Assembly: GCA_038217425.1 (NCBI GenBank)
Contig: JBBQPM010000045.1
Coordinates: 1 to 42,059 of the forward strand
Reading direction: 5' to 3'
Length of the DNA stretch: 42,059 bases
Source of the DNA: JAIEPT01 sp038217425
GTDB taxonomy: Bacteria > Planctomycetota > Planctomycetia > Gemmatales > Gemmataceae
Under the pieces are notes generated by a model. It saw only the letters and a program-made list of their open reading frames with translations, ran no database searches and was not told where the DNA came from. The position numbers were made by a program, and so were the translations under genes. This document shows, one piece after another, positions 33,385-41,971 of this stretch (the stretch's first letter is position 1; each line of letters starts with the position of its first letter).

Positions 33385-35429
33385 GCCGGGCCGTCGGGCT
33401 TCGGATCGATGATCGGCGGCGTCACCAGCGGCGTCGGGTCCGCCGGCTTCGGCGGCGTCGGGTCGGCTGGCTTCACTAGCACCGGCGCTTCCACCACGTT
33501 CAGACTCACCGTGCTCGGCTTGACCGTAGTGGGCGTCGCCGGCGTCGCGGGCAATGGCGCCGTCATCGGCATCTCGTCATCCTCCATGTACACCTCGTCG
33601 AGATCTGTCTCGTCGACGTGCTTGCGCATGAGCAGGTAGATGATCGACGACGCCGTCCAGAAATAGCTGTAGCCGAACCCGACGATCAGGAGGAAGACCA
33701 GCCCGAGCCAGAAAGACACCATCCACTTGCCAACCTGGTTCGGGAAGCTCAGCTTAGCTTTATATTCGGGCAAGAGATCGACCCGCTTCCGCATTTCGCC
33801 GGACGGAGCGATGTACTCGCTTTCCACCGCATAAGCGCTATCGGAGAGGAGCAGGTCGCGCCAGCCGAAGGATTGCGGCGCTTCGAGCATGAAGTACGCC
33901 GGCGTGCGGTCGGTCTCGACGGTGCCTTCGAGCCAGGGGGCTCGGTTCATGCCCCATTGGCCCAGGTAGACGGCCATCGATCCCATCACGCCCACGAAGA
34001 AGATCAGGGCGGCGCCGTAGAAGAGCGCCACCGTCCAGTACCAGATGTACTGCCACGGCGATTGATAGACGTAACTGTACGAGCGCGACAGGGCATCGAA
34101 GCTGTCGCTCCCCTCGGCGCTGATGGTCGGACTCATGAGCGGGTAGCCGAGCAGACCGACGAGCACGACCGCCATGATGAGGCCGAGGAGGATCACGACG
34201 GGCCAAAGGAGGCCGGCCAGGACGATGTCGCCGAACCAGGGGAGAAGCCCTTCGACGAGGCCGAAGACGGCAAGACCGACGGTGATGGCGGCGATGCACA
34301 GGAGCGGAAAGGTCGGTGCGAGGAAGTACGATTGCAGGCGTTCGCGGGCGAAACTCAGCGCTTCGCCGAGCCCGATCTTTTCGTTGCGAGCGGCCTGGAC
34401 GACGGCGAGCCGAGTGATGGCTCCGCCGAATAGGCCCCAGACGAGCAGCGACCACAGGATAAGGCAGCCGAGGAAGATGCGATTCCAGCCGCCGGCCTGG
34501 GGCTTGAACAGGAAGTAGACCGGGGAAACGAGTTTGACGAGCGGTTCGACGAGGACGGGGAGCTTCTTTTCGAAGAGCCATTCGAGGAATTGGCCGGGCG
34601 CGAAGGGGCTTTCTTCCTTGGCGCCGGGGCTGACGAGGTTGGTGACGGTGAGGAAGGGATTTTGGCCGCGATCTTCATCCCAGGGCCAGGTGCGGAACTT
34701 GGCGGTCGGTTTGATGGCGGGGTTCACGAGAAAGGCCTTGAATTTCTTGAACGCTTCGCGGGCTTTCGGATTGGGATTGGTGGCGGCTTCGCGTTCGATC
34801 TCGGCGACGCTCTTGGAGCCGTCCTTGTAGCTCTTGATGGTCTGGAAGGTGCTCTTCTCCACCTGGAGGGGAACGCCGTTGAGCGAGACGTTTTCTTCGT
34901 TGATGACGAAGTTTTCGGTGCGGAACTCCTTGCCGACGAGGCTCGTGAGGTTTTCGCCGCGGATCGGGGACGGGCTGTTGCCGTCGATGGCGAGGCTAAA
35001 GATGTCGTCTTTCTGGGTGACGCGCACGATCTTGCCGTAATCTTTGTGGGAGCTGTAAAGGCCGGCAAGCAGGTCGTACTCGGCCAGATCTTCCGCGATG
35101 TCGTCGGGGCGCACGCGGACGGCCGTCGCGCGGTCGGTCGGAGTGGGGGCGGCGAGAGCGTGCAGCAAGTTCCACTGACCCAGCGACCGTTTGTGATCGC
35201 GGTACTGCATTCTCTTGGCTTCTTCGGTGCTCTCCTTGGTCGGCTCCCACTTCGGCTCAGAGCGAATGCTGTAAAAGACGACCGATAGCACCCACCAACC
35301 GAGGGCGGTGAAAACGATGCCCGCCGCCGCCAAGAAGAGTTTCTTGATGTCCAGGGCGATACGAAATCCCGAGAAAATCTTCCACCACACTGGCGTCGCG
35401 GTCGTCTTGGCCGATGGGTCAAGCGCCAT
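33381..35429 (-). CDS. Multi-pass membrane protein with proline-rich tail, function unknown
   Basis: A 682-residue membrane protein I do not recognise by family name. One hydrophobic segment near residue 35-55 (LFLAAAGIVFTALGWWVLSV) is followed by a ~250-residue soluble part, then about six membrane segments from residue ~310 (WNRIFLGCLILWSLLVWGLF, FPLLCIAAITVGLAVFGLVE, VVILLGLIMAVVLVGLLGYP). ISAEGSDSFDALSRSYSYVY resembles a motif in bacterial membrane proteins related to the GDPD membrane domain. The last 60 residues are rich in Pro, Thr and Val, with PADPTPPKPADPTP near the end. GGGAG is six bases before the ATG. The stop lies inside palindromic element F. Such proteins seem common in planctomycetes; no function is assigned. 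Confidence 0.7.
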   Translation of the reverse strand: MALDPSAKTTATPVWWKIFSGFRIALDIKKLFLAAAGIVFTALGWWVLSVVFYSIRSEPKWEPTKESTEEAKRMQYRDHKRSLGQWNLLHALAAPTPTDRATAVRVRPDDIAEDLAEYDLLAGLYSSHKDYGKIVRVTQKDDIFSLAIDGNSPSPIRGENLTSLVGKEFRTENFVINEENVSLNGVPLQVEKSTFQTIKSYKDGSKSVAEIEREAATNPNPKAREAFKKFKAFLVNPAIKPTAKFRTWPWDEDRGQNPFLTVTNLVSPGAKEESPFAPGQFLEWLFEKKLPVLVEPLVKLVSPVYFLFKPQAGGWNRIFLGCLILWSLLVWGLFGGAITRLAVVQAARNEKIGLGEALSFARERLQSYFLAPTFPLLCIAAITVGLAVFGLVEGLLPWFGDIVLAGLLWPVVILLGLIMAVVLVGLLGYPLMSPTISAEGSDSFDALSRSYSYVYQSPWQYIWYWTVALFYGAALIFFVGVMGSMAVYLGQWGMNRAPWLEGTVETDRTPAYFMLEAPQSFGWRDLLLSDSAYAVESEYIAPSGEMRKRVDLLPEYKAKLSFPNQVGKWMVSFWLGLVFLLIVGFGYSYFWTASSIIYLLMRKHVDETDLDEVYMEDDEMPMTAPLPATPATPTTVKPSTVSLNVVEAPVLVKPADPTPPKPADPTPLVTPPIIDPKPDGPA

Positions 35430-35533
35430 AAAAAGCTCCCTCTCTTGAATTTGGAGATGCCCGAGCGAATGCTCTCGTCCTTCTGTCTGACTTTGGCAGA
35501 TTATAGGGGGGACTTCTCCAAGAGGCGAGCACC

Positions 35534-36016
35534 TCAGCGGGGCTCCAGGCCCAAAAACTCGATGGGGATGCGAATGGCAGGCAGCGCCAGCGCCTCGCCG
35601 CGCGTCGGTACGAGCGCGGGCTTGGCGGCCGATTCCGTCGGCGCCGGTCGAAACGGCAGCGGCGGCCGCGCCGGCGCAGGAGGAGCCGGGAGTACCGGAG
35701 CCAGCGGCACGATCGGCGGCGGCTGAAACAGATCCTCCGGCAAAACCTGGAGATCGTTGCGGATGCCGTCGACCTCCGCCAGGCTACGCACTCTCGTCTC
35801 GGCACGCACGGAAAGTTCCCGAGAGGGAATCGGCCCCCAGAGCCGTACGATGCGGTGGCGCACCGTGACGCCGACCTCCGCCGGCGCCAGCACGGGATCC
35901 TGCTGCAAGACCTGCCGAATCCGCAGCGTCAGCAGCAGATCCGCGAGTTGGTCGGCATGGGCCGCGCTCCCCCACAGCAGAGCGAGACAAGCCAAAACTG
36001 GTACGCACGTCTTCAT
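35534..36016 (-). CDS. Exported BON-domain protein
   Basis: A 160-residue secreted protein. MKTCVPVLACLALLWGSAAHA is a signal peptide. Residues ~28-95 resemble one BON domain: LRIRQVLQQDPVLAPAEVGV, VRLWGPIPSRELSVRAETRV and EVDGIRNDLQVL follow the alpha-beta-beta-alpha-beta order, with the Gly expected in this family. The remainder is a Pro- and Ala-rich tail (PPAPARPPLPFRPAP) with no known fold. BON proteins are thought to bind membranes or cell-envelope components. The ATG at 36016 fits the signal peptide; the preceding 60 open codons are not protein-like. It lies 104 bases upstream of the membrane-protein gene on the same strand and may share its transcript. Confidence 0.7.
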   Translation of the reverse strand: MKTCVPVLACLALLWGSAAHADQLADLLLTLRIRQVLQQDPVLAPAEVGVTVRHRIVRLWGPIPSRELSVRAETRVRSLAEVDGIRNDLQVLPEDLFQPPPIVPLAPVLPAPPAPARPPLPFRPAPTESAAKPALVPTRGEALALPAIRIPIEFLGLEPR

Positions 36017-36214
36017 CGCAGCGCCTGACTCCCGTCGGGTGGAAATGACCCCGACGCTACTATTGTTGACGCGAACGAGTCGCCGAGCATCACGAAAATT
36101 GAGGCAATTTTGCGAGAGCCGGTCGTCCGTCTTGAAGCTGTAACGAAAATGCGGACGCGGGTGGGGAGGAGTTGGTAAGATACATACGGAAAACATTCAT
36201 TCAGAGACTTTCCA

Positions 36215-36448
36215 ATGATTGAAATTACAGAGCAACAGCGCTCCGCATTCTGGGAACGTCCGGATCACCCCCTTCAACTCGTGGACCCTGCCACGCAGCA
36301 GCAGTTCGTGCTGATTCGCCGGGATCATTACGACCATTTAACGGATTACGATGACAGTCCCTGGACGGACGCCGAACGAGATTTGTTGGCCGCCGAGGTG
36401 GATGCCATGCTCGACGACGATATGGCCATTGAGGATCCCACGCCATGA
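36215..36448 (+). CDS. Putative antitoxin of a MazEF-like pair
   Basis: A 77-residue acidic protein. The N-terminal half, with PLQLVDPATQQQFVLIRRDHYD, resembles the short beta-rich segment of small antitoxins that precede PemK/MazF genes. The C-terminal half, WTDAERDLLAAEVDAMLDDD, is helical and strongly acidic, as expected of a tail that wraps around a toxin. No classic AbrB-type or RHH DNA-binding motif is plain. Its stop codon overlaps the start of the toxin gene by four bases (ATGA), the usual coupling in these modules. The ribosome site is weak. Identification rests mostly on the neighbour. Confidence 0.65.
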   Translation: MIEITEQQRSAFWERPDHPLQLVDPATQQQFVLIRRDHYDHLTDYDDSPWTDAERDLLAAEVDAMLDDDMAIEDPTP

Positions 36449-36801
36449 ATGTGCAGCGAGGCGATGTCGTCCTGGCCCGAGTTCCGCACACCGCGGGAAC
36501 GCGCGGCAAGAAGCGACCCGCGGTTGTCATTCAGTCGAATGCTTACAACGCCACACTGCGGCACGTCGTAGTGGCCGAGGTAACCAGCAATCCTCGCTGG
36601 ATGAGCGATCCCGCCTGCGTTTTCATCGACATCGCTACTCCTGACGGACAAGCGACCGGGTTACACAAGAGTGGCGTCGTCTCGTGCTTTCATCTGGTAA
36701 CGATGAATCTGGACTTGCTGGGCGCCCCGGTGGGAAGTCTGTCGGTGGCCCTCCTTGGGCGTTTGAACGAGGCCCTGAAGGCGGCGCTTGAGTTGTCCTG
36801 A
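36445..36801 (+). CDS. PemK/MazF-family endoribonuclease toxin
   Basis: A 118-residue toxin of the MazF/PemK fold that would cleave mRNA at short sequence motifs. It begins MNVQRGDVVLARVPHTAG and continues GKKRPAVVIQSNAYN, the RGD/E-x-P-x and KRPxVV blocks of the family, with the conserved Arg and the later Ser/Thr region in VVAEVTSNPRW. GVVSCFHLVTMNLDLLG is the second core strand and helix. Length is normal and the frame is intact. It is coupled to the upstream antitoxin by a four-base overlap. Confidence 0.85.
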   Translation: MNVQRGDVVLARVPHTAGTRGKKRPAVVIQSNAYNATLRHVVVAEVTSNPRWMSDPACVFIDIATPDGQATGLHKSGVVSCFHLVTMNLDLLGAPVGSLSVALLGRLNEALKAALELS

Positions 36802-36929
36802 AGTAATTTTCGCCCGAAATCCCCAATGGTTTTGCCATGGCCGGCCGTGCAAATCCGTCCCCTCAACGCGAAAACGTGCTATCCTAACCATGAAGGCCAC
36901 CCGGTCCCCGTCCCCTCACAGGTGGAAGC

Positions 36930-37841
36930 ATGAGTCAGTTGTCCGTGCCGATGCCGACATTTCGCGCCCCCGTGGAAGCTCTCGACGAAACCGGCGACAT
37001 CACCCGTGCCGACACCGGTCTCGGCACCCTCTACGAACGCTGGGCCCTTTGGCGTCTCCTCACCAAACTCCAGAACGATCTCGGCATCCGTACCGTTCTC
37101 GAAGGCCCCGACGACGGCATGACCGGCATCTCCGGCCTCAACAGCATGTTCTTCGCCCTCAATGGCGCCGAGAAGGTCACGCATCTTCTGCCCCATCCCG
37201 AGCGGGCCGCGTTCGCCCGCAGCGTCTGGCAGATTCACGCGCCGCACGCCAATCACGAAATCCTCGACAGCTGGGACGGGCAGCGCCTGCCGTTCGCGGA
37301 TAATTCGTTCGACCTGGTCTGGAACTTCAACGTCATGATCAGTCGGCCCGACCCGTTCGGCACCCTGCGCGAGATGTGCCGGGTGAGCAAGAAGTACGTG
37401 ATGATCTACTTCCGCAACGGCTTCAACTACGGATTCCCGATCCATCGCATCCAGCACTGGATCAAACGCGAACCGTGGGATCACGGCAAGATCGAGCTGA
37501 TGGAGCCCGCGCCCTGGCGAAAAATGTTCCGCAAGCTCGGCCTCGAGGTCATGCGCGACATCTACATGGACGCGCCGTGGTGGCCCGACATCGTCGATTT
37601 CTCGCAGCTCATCGGCGATTTCGTCCCGTTCATTCGCCCGCTCACCAAGGGCATCAAGCCCGGCGCCCGGCTCAGGTACGAGCCGAAAGACTTGCCGTAC
37701 TTCGACTGGGCCAAGCACCCGGAGCCGCGTGAACGTTCCGAGTACCACGCCTTTATCGAAAAAACCGACCGCGAATGGCTGACGAAACGCTTCGCCCACA
37801 ACGCAGGCGTGCTGGCTCAAAAAGGGGACGGGCACGTTTAA
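36930..37841 (+). CDS. Class I SAM-dependent methyltransferase
   Basis: A 303-residue protein with a methyltransferase core. The SAM-binding loop is TVLEGPDDGMTGISGLNS (motif I, a departure from the usual ExGxGxG), and LPFADNSFDLVWNFNVM is motif IV, which resembles the Methyltransf_11 group. REMCRVSKKYVMIYFRNGFN follows as the post-IV region. The last 100 residues (GFPIHRIQHWIKREPWDHGK, then an aromatic stretch near YFDWAKHPEPRERS) are not a family I can name. It stands 105 bases before a radical SAM/SPASM gene on the same strand, and the two may form one unit. Substrate is unknown; a lipid-linked or envelope compound is a guess. Confidence 0.75.
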   Translation: MSQLSVPMPTFRAPVEALDETGDITRADTGLGTLYERWALWRLLTKLQNDLGIRTVLEGPDDGMTGISGLNSMFFALNGAEKVTHLLPHPERAAFARSVWQIHAPHANHEILDSWDGQRLPFADNSFDLVWNFNVMISRPDPFGTLREMCRVSKKYVMIYFRNGFNYGFPIHRIQHWIKREPWDHGKIELMEPAPWRKMFRKLGLEVMRDIYMDAPWWPDIVDFSQLIGDFVPFIRPLTKGIKPGARLRYEPKDLPYFDWAKHPEPRERSEYHAFIEKTDREWLTKRFAHNAGVLAQKGDGHV

Positions 37842-37946
37842 TTTCGAACTACTTTATCGCCGCGGACGCGCATCCCGCAATCCGAATCCGACCGTCGGCA
37901 CACGTCCGCGCCGCGAGGACGCGGCGGCTAAACATTGGAGTGACTG

Positions 37947-39089
37947 ATGAAATCGATGATGGGCGTTCTGTCCCGCGTGCCGATGTACTGGAGCTACCGG
38001 AATTTCGGCTGGCCCCGCATGCTGCCGATCAATCTCACGCTGTCCCCCTCGCCCCGCTGCAACTCGCGCTGCCTCACCTGCAATATCTGGATGAAACGCG
38101 AAGACGAATTGCGCATGGACGAATGGGAGAAAACCCTACGCTCCTTCGGCACGGCCCCCTTCTGGTTCACCGTCTCTGGCGGCGAGCCGTTCATGTTCCA
38201 GGGCGTCGTCGAACTCTGCAAAATGGCCTACGATTACTGCAAACCCGGCATCATCAACATCCCTACGAACAGTATCTTGACCAGCATCCCCGAGAAAGTC
38301 CGCGCCATCGGCGAGCATTGCAAGGATAGTCAGCTCATCATCAACCTGTCGCTCGACGGCCTGGGCGAAAAGCACGACTACATCCGCGGCGTCAAAGGCA
38401 ACTTCGTCCACTTCGAACGAACCCTGCGCGATCTCATCGAAGTCCGCAAATCGCTGCCGAACCTCAACCTCGGCATCCATACCGTCGTCTCGACGTTCAG
38501 CGTCGATCACCTCGAAGAGGTGATGGGCTACGCGGATCAGTCGGGCGTCGATCAGTTCATCACGGAGATCGCGGAGCCGCGGGTGGAACTCGACACGGTC
38601 GGTCTACCGATCACGCCGAGCCCGGAGAAGTACGCCTGGGCGATCGACAAGCTGATCGAGCACGTCGAGAACAAGCAGTACAACCGCATCGCCGCGATCA
38701 CCGAGGCGTTCCGCATCCAGTATTACAAGCTCGTGAAGAAGATCCTGGAGACGGAGGATCAGGTGATCCCGTGTTACGCCGGCTGGGCCAGCGCCCACAT
38801 CTACGGCGACGGCACCGTCTGGCCCTGCTGCGTACGGGCCGACAATCTCGGCAACTTGCGCGACCACAACTACGACTTCAAGGAGATCTGGTTCGGCAAG
38901 GAACTCGAGAAGGTGCGCAAGAGCATCAAGGCGAAAGAGTGCCATTGCCCGCTGGCGAACGCATCGTACACGAACTTGCTGCACGACTTCACGACGCTGT
39001 GCCGGGTGGGGACGCGCGTGCTGGGCCAGCGGATCTTCGGTAAGAAGACGCCGCCCAAGGCGCCGAAGCCGACGGCCGTGGTTAGTTAA
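37947..39089 (+). CDS. Radical SAM protein with SPASM domain
   Basis: A 380-residue iron-sulfur enzyme. The radical SAM cluster motif is CNSRCLTC (Cys38, Cys42, Cys45), with GGEPF at 78-82 as the SAM-binding strand and NLSLDGLGEKHD near residue 134. The C-terminal SPASM part has Cys276 in IPCYAGW, Cys294-Cys295 in VWPCCVRADNLGN and Cys332/Cys334 in ECHCPLANA, for further 4Fe-4S clusters. Some SPASM enzymes modify peptides, but no small precursor peptide was found beside it. GGAG lies six bases before the ATG. The C-terminus after residue 340 is basic and could touch a membrane. Role unknown. Confidence 0.85.
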   Translation: MKSMMGVLSRVPMYWSYRNFGWPRMLPINLTLSPSPRCNSRCLTCNIWMKREDELRMDEWEKTLRSFGTAPFWFTVSGGEPFMFQGVVELCKMAYDYCKPGIINIPTNSILTSIPEKVRAIGEHCKDSQLIINLSLDGLGEKHDYIRGVKGNFVHFERTLRDLIEVRKSLPNLNLGIHTVVSTFSVDHLEEVMGYADQSGVDQFITEIAEPRVELDTVGLPITPSPEKYAWAIDKLIEHVENKQYNRIAAITEAFRIQYYKLVKKILETEDQVIPCYAGWASAHIYGDGTVWPCCVRADNLGNLRDHNYDFKEIWFGKELEKVRKSIKAKECHCPLANASYTNLLHDFTTLCRVGTRVLGQRIFGKKTPPKAPKPTAVVS

Positions 39090-39158
39090 CGAAAACGACT
39101 TCCACTTTGTGAAAGAGCAGCTACCCCGACGCTGGTAGTTTTCACCAACGAGGTTGTC

Positions 39159-41846
39159 ATGGGCCGATTCACTCTATTCGCCTTGCTCTTTTTCACGTCG
39201 GGCCATGCGTATGCCGAGGCAATCGCCGGCGGTAAGCCGATCCCGTTTCGGCGCGTTCACGAGAGAGAAAATCTAGATCTGTCGAGTCTATTGGCTCAAA
39301 AAAAGGCACTTGTCAGCTTACTCCCCAAGCTCGAAAAAGCATGGAAATCCGAATTCATTCTTAGAACAAGTTTCTTGGGAAATATCTTGCACGACCTGTG
39401 CGAATACGAGGAATCTGAGCAGCTTTTCCTCAGAGCTCGAACTTATTACCTTTCTGTCCGCCAAATGTCGAACGCCGCCATCATCTCAAGCAATCTCGGC
39501 CGGCTTTGTCAGGACCAAGGCGAATACCTGCGAAGTCAGATGTTTTTCGAGGAAGCGCTCTCCCTTCTCGGAGATGCCAAAATGACCACGACGTACGGCG
39601 AAACGCTAGGCGATTATGCCGCATTAGCGGTCGAACTAGGAGACTACCAGAAGGCCGAATCATTTTACCGGCAATGCCTAAAAATTTTTCACCCAATAAG
39701 CGATGGAAAGAGCGCTTACCTCGCTGTAACCCATCATAATTTCGGCATCCTCCACGAGAAGCAGGGGCGCTTCGAACAGGCCATTACCGAGCTCAACATT
39801 AGCCGAACTTTGTTTGAAGGACTCGAGAAAACGCATAGCTTTGGATTGGCAAATGTTGAGGAATCGCTTGCGTTTCTGAACACGCAACTGATGCAATACG
39901 GTGAAGCCGAGCCATTGTTCAACCAGGCTCTCTCCCGTTATGTCAAGTTGATCGGCAAGAATCATCCTGCCTACGCACGTACCCTGAATAACCAGGGCTA
40001 TATGTGGACGTTCAAGGGGGACCTAATAAAGGCGGAAGCGGCCCTTACCGAGGCTCTGGCTTTACGCCGTAAGATCTTCCTTCTCAAAGACAACATGGAA
40101 GTCGCCGACAGCCTCACGGATCTGGCACGACTTTACGCTCTGAAGAAGGACCCGGAGGGCGCGTGGAAAGCGATTGACGAGGCGCTCTCAATCACGGAGC
40201 GCAATCTGAATTTCGCTTCGCGCATGATGTCCGAACGGCAGCAACTGGCGATGCGTCAGGCGTTCCACGCGCGACTGGATGTTCTGGTCGCCCTGACATT
40301 GCGCGGGGACGTCTCGACCGCGAAGGCGTATAAACGGGTGCTCCCCTGGAAAGGCTCGGCGTTTTCGTGTCAGTGGGAGATTCGCCAGGCACGCGATAAT
40401 CCCGAGATCGCCGAGGATCTGCGCAAGAGCCAACGCCTCGCGCAGCGTTTGGCCGCCCTCGATCACTCGCCGCCGACGCTCGATCCCACGGTACAGACGC
40501 TCGCTGAGGAATACGAAAAGCTACAGGGCAAGCTCGCCTTTGCCGGGCGCGGATTGCAGGAATTCACGACGGACTGGATCGAGTTGCAGGACCGCCTGCC
40601 CGCGCACTCGGCGTTCGTCGATTTTTACTTTTGTCAGAATCCGGGGCTGGGATCCGCCAAAGCGTCGCCGCCCCGCTTCGTGGCGTTTGTGCTCGATCCG
40701 GAGTGCGAGTCGCCGGGACTGATTGACCTGGGCCCCGCGTCGGTTTTGACGGCCGCGATCGAGGCGTGGCGCAAGGCGATCATCGAGCGGGCGCCGCTCG
40801 CAGACGTCGACAAGGCGGGACGGGACGTGCGTCGTTTGCTGTGGCTCCCTCTCGAAGCGGCGATCGGCAAGCAAACGCACGTGCTCGTTGCGCCAGACGG
40901 GGCGATTGGCTTCGTCCCCTTCGCGGCCATTCCCGGGAGCGAGCCGAACTCTTTTTTGCTGGAGAAATACACGTTCTCCGTACTGCCGATACCGCAGTTT
41001 CTCATCAATTTGCTATCGCCTCCCAAGTCGGGCGACACGCGGCTGTTGACTGTGGGCGTGGTCGATTACGATGCTGAACCGGGGAAGTCAGCGACGCCGA
41101 AATGGGTGGATCCGGCCACTCGCGTGCGCGCGGCGACGTCGTCCAAGTGGACCGAATTGCCTGCCACGCGCCAGGAAATTCTCGCGGTCGCGGACAGCTT
41201 TAAGGAAAAATTCGAAGAAGCGCCCGTCAAGGAGCTTCGAAAGAAGGAAGCGACCGAGGCCAACGTTCGAATGTGGATGGAGAAGAGTCGATACGTCCAC
41301 TTCGCCACGCACGGCTTTTTTGCGCAGCCGCCCGTCGGCGAGGGCAATCGCTCCGGCACAGGCACGATGAACGCACGCGGTCTGCATCCGGGCCTCCTGA
41401 CAGGCCTGGTCTTCGCCGGCGCCAATCGGCCCCTCGCAGTCGATCAGGACGACGGCATTCTCACCGCTCTCGAGATTGCCGACCTGGATTTGCGCAAGGT
41501 CGAATTGGCCGTGCTGTCCGCGTGCGAAACCGGGCTCGGCACCGTCGCCAACGGCGAAGGCGTGCTCGGGCTGCAGCGCGCGTTTCAGGTTGCCGGGGCG
41601 AAGTCGGTCGTTAGCAGTCTCTGGTCGGTGAGCGACGACGCGACGAGTAAATTGATGGCGAAGTTTTGCGAGAACCTGTGGCAAGAGAAGATGCCACGGG
41701 CCCAAGCGTTGCGGCACGCGCAGCTATGGATGCTTAAAGAGAGCGGCTTCCGCTCGGTGAAACGCGTCGATCTCAAGGGAGAGGAGAGCACCGTCGCGCC
41801 GCCGTACTTCTGGGCGGCATTCGTGCTGTCGGGGAATTGGAAGTGA
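39159..41846 (+). CDS. Exported TPR-CHAT caspase-like protease
   Basis: An 895-residue protein with a signal peptide (MGRFTLFALLFFTSGHAYA), about seven TPR repeats (roughly 60-360, e.g. AIISSNLGRLCQDQGEYL, LAVTHHNFGILHEKQGRFEQ, YARTLNNQGYMWTFKGDL), a helical linker and a C-terminal CHAT domain (about 560-893). The catalytic pair is intact: His718 in YVHFATHGFF and Cys789 in LSACETGLG; GVLGLQRAFQVAGAKSVV and SLWSVSDDAT are further family marks. The product should be a clan CD peptidase whose TPRs choose the partner, acting outside the cytoplasm. The first ~900 bases of the gene are visibly poorer in GC than the rest. No gasdermin or other obvious target lies beside it. Confidence 0.88.
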   Translation: MGRFTLFALLFFTSGHAYAEAIAGGKPIPFRRVHERENLDLSSLLAQKKALVSLLPKLEKAWKSEFILRTSFLGNILHDLCEYEESEQLFLRARTYYLSVRQMSNAAIISSNLGRLCQDQGEYLRSQMFFEEALSLLGDAKMTTTYGETLGDYAALAVELGDYQKAESFYRQCLKIFHPISDGKSAYLAVTHHNFGILHEKQGRFEQAITELNISRTLFEGLEKTHSFGLANVEESLAFLNTQLMQYGEAEPLFNQALSRYVKLIGKNHPAYARTLNNQGYMWTFKGDLIKAEAALTEALALRRKIFLLKDNMEVADSLTDLARLYALKKDPEGAWKAIDEALSITERNLNFASRMMSERQQLAMRQAFHARLDVLVALTLRGDVSTAKAYKRVLPWKGSAFSCQWEIRQARDNPEIAEDLRKSQRLAQRLAALDHSPPTLDPTVQTLAEEYEKLQGKLAFAGRGLQEFTTDWIELQDRLPAHSAFVDFYFCQNPGLGSAKASPPRFVAFVLDPECESPGLIDLGPASVLTAAIEAWRKAIIERAPLADVDKAGRDVRRLLWLPLEAAIGKQTHVLVAPDGAIGFVPFAAIPGSEPNSFLLEKYTFSVLPIPQFLINLLSPPKSGDTRLLTVGVVDYDAEPGKSATPKWVDPATRVRAATSSKWTELPATRQEILAVADSFKEKFEEAPVKELRKKEATEANVRMWMEKSRYVHFATHGFFAQPPVGEGNRSGTGTMNARGLHPGLLTGLVFAGANRPLAVDQDDGILTALEIADLDLRKVELAVLSACETGLGTVANGEGVLGLQRAFQVAGAKSVVSSLWSVSDDATSKLMAKFCENLWQEKMPRAQALRHAQLWMLKESGFRSVKRVDLKGEESTVAPPYFWAAFVLSGNWK

Positions 41847-41848
41847 TT

Positions 41849-41971
41849 TTACTTGATGCTCCAGATTTTTACACTTCCGCCAGCGGTGGCGATTCTGGTT
41901 CCGTCGGGAAAAAACGCCAGACCCAATCCTGTTCGGCACGACGATTGCTCTCGGCTGAAATTTGCAAGGAG
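41849..41971 (-). pseudogene. Remnant of a WD40-repeat C-terminus
   Basis: Reading leftward, this stretch encodes GLAFFPDGTRIATAGGSV followed by KIWSIK and a TAA at 41849-41851, a textbook last WD40 blade. An in-frame TGA at about 41966-41971 closes the frame upstream after roughly 40 codons, with no start or ribosome site. It therefore looks like the decayed end of a WD40 gene, or a frameshifted end of the partial gene next to it. It lies just after the CHAT gene and converges with it. Confidence 0.5.

Noticed and set aside
37947..39089. Peptide-modifying (RiPP) cluster
   Set aside because: No small precursor peptide, transporter or recognition domain was found around the SPASM enzyme.
39159..41846. 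Craspase-like or gasdermin-type defence system
   Set aside because: No Cas7-11, gasdermin or other effector is adjacent, and the CHAT protein has a signal peptide, so a cytoplasmic defence role is not supported.
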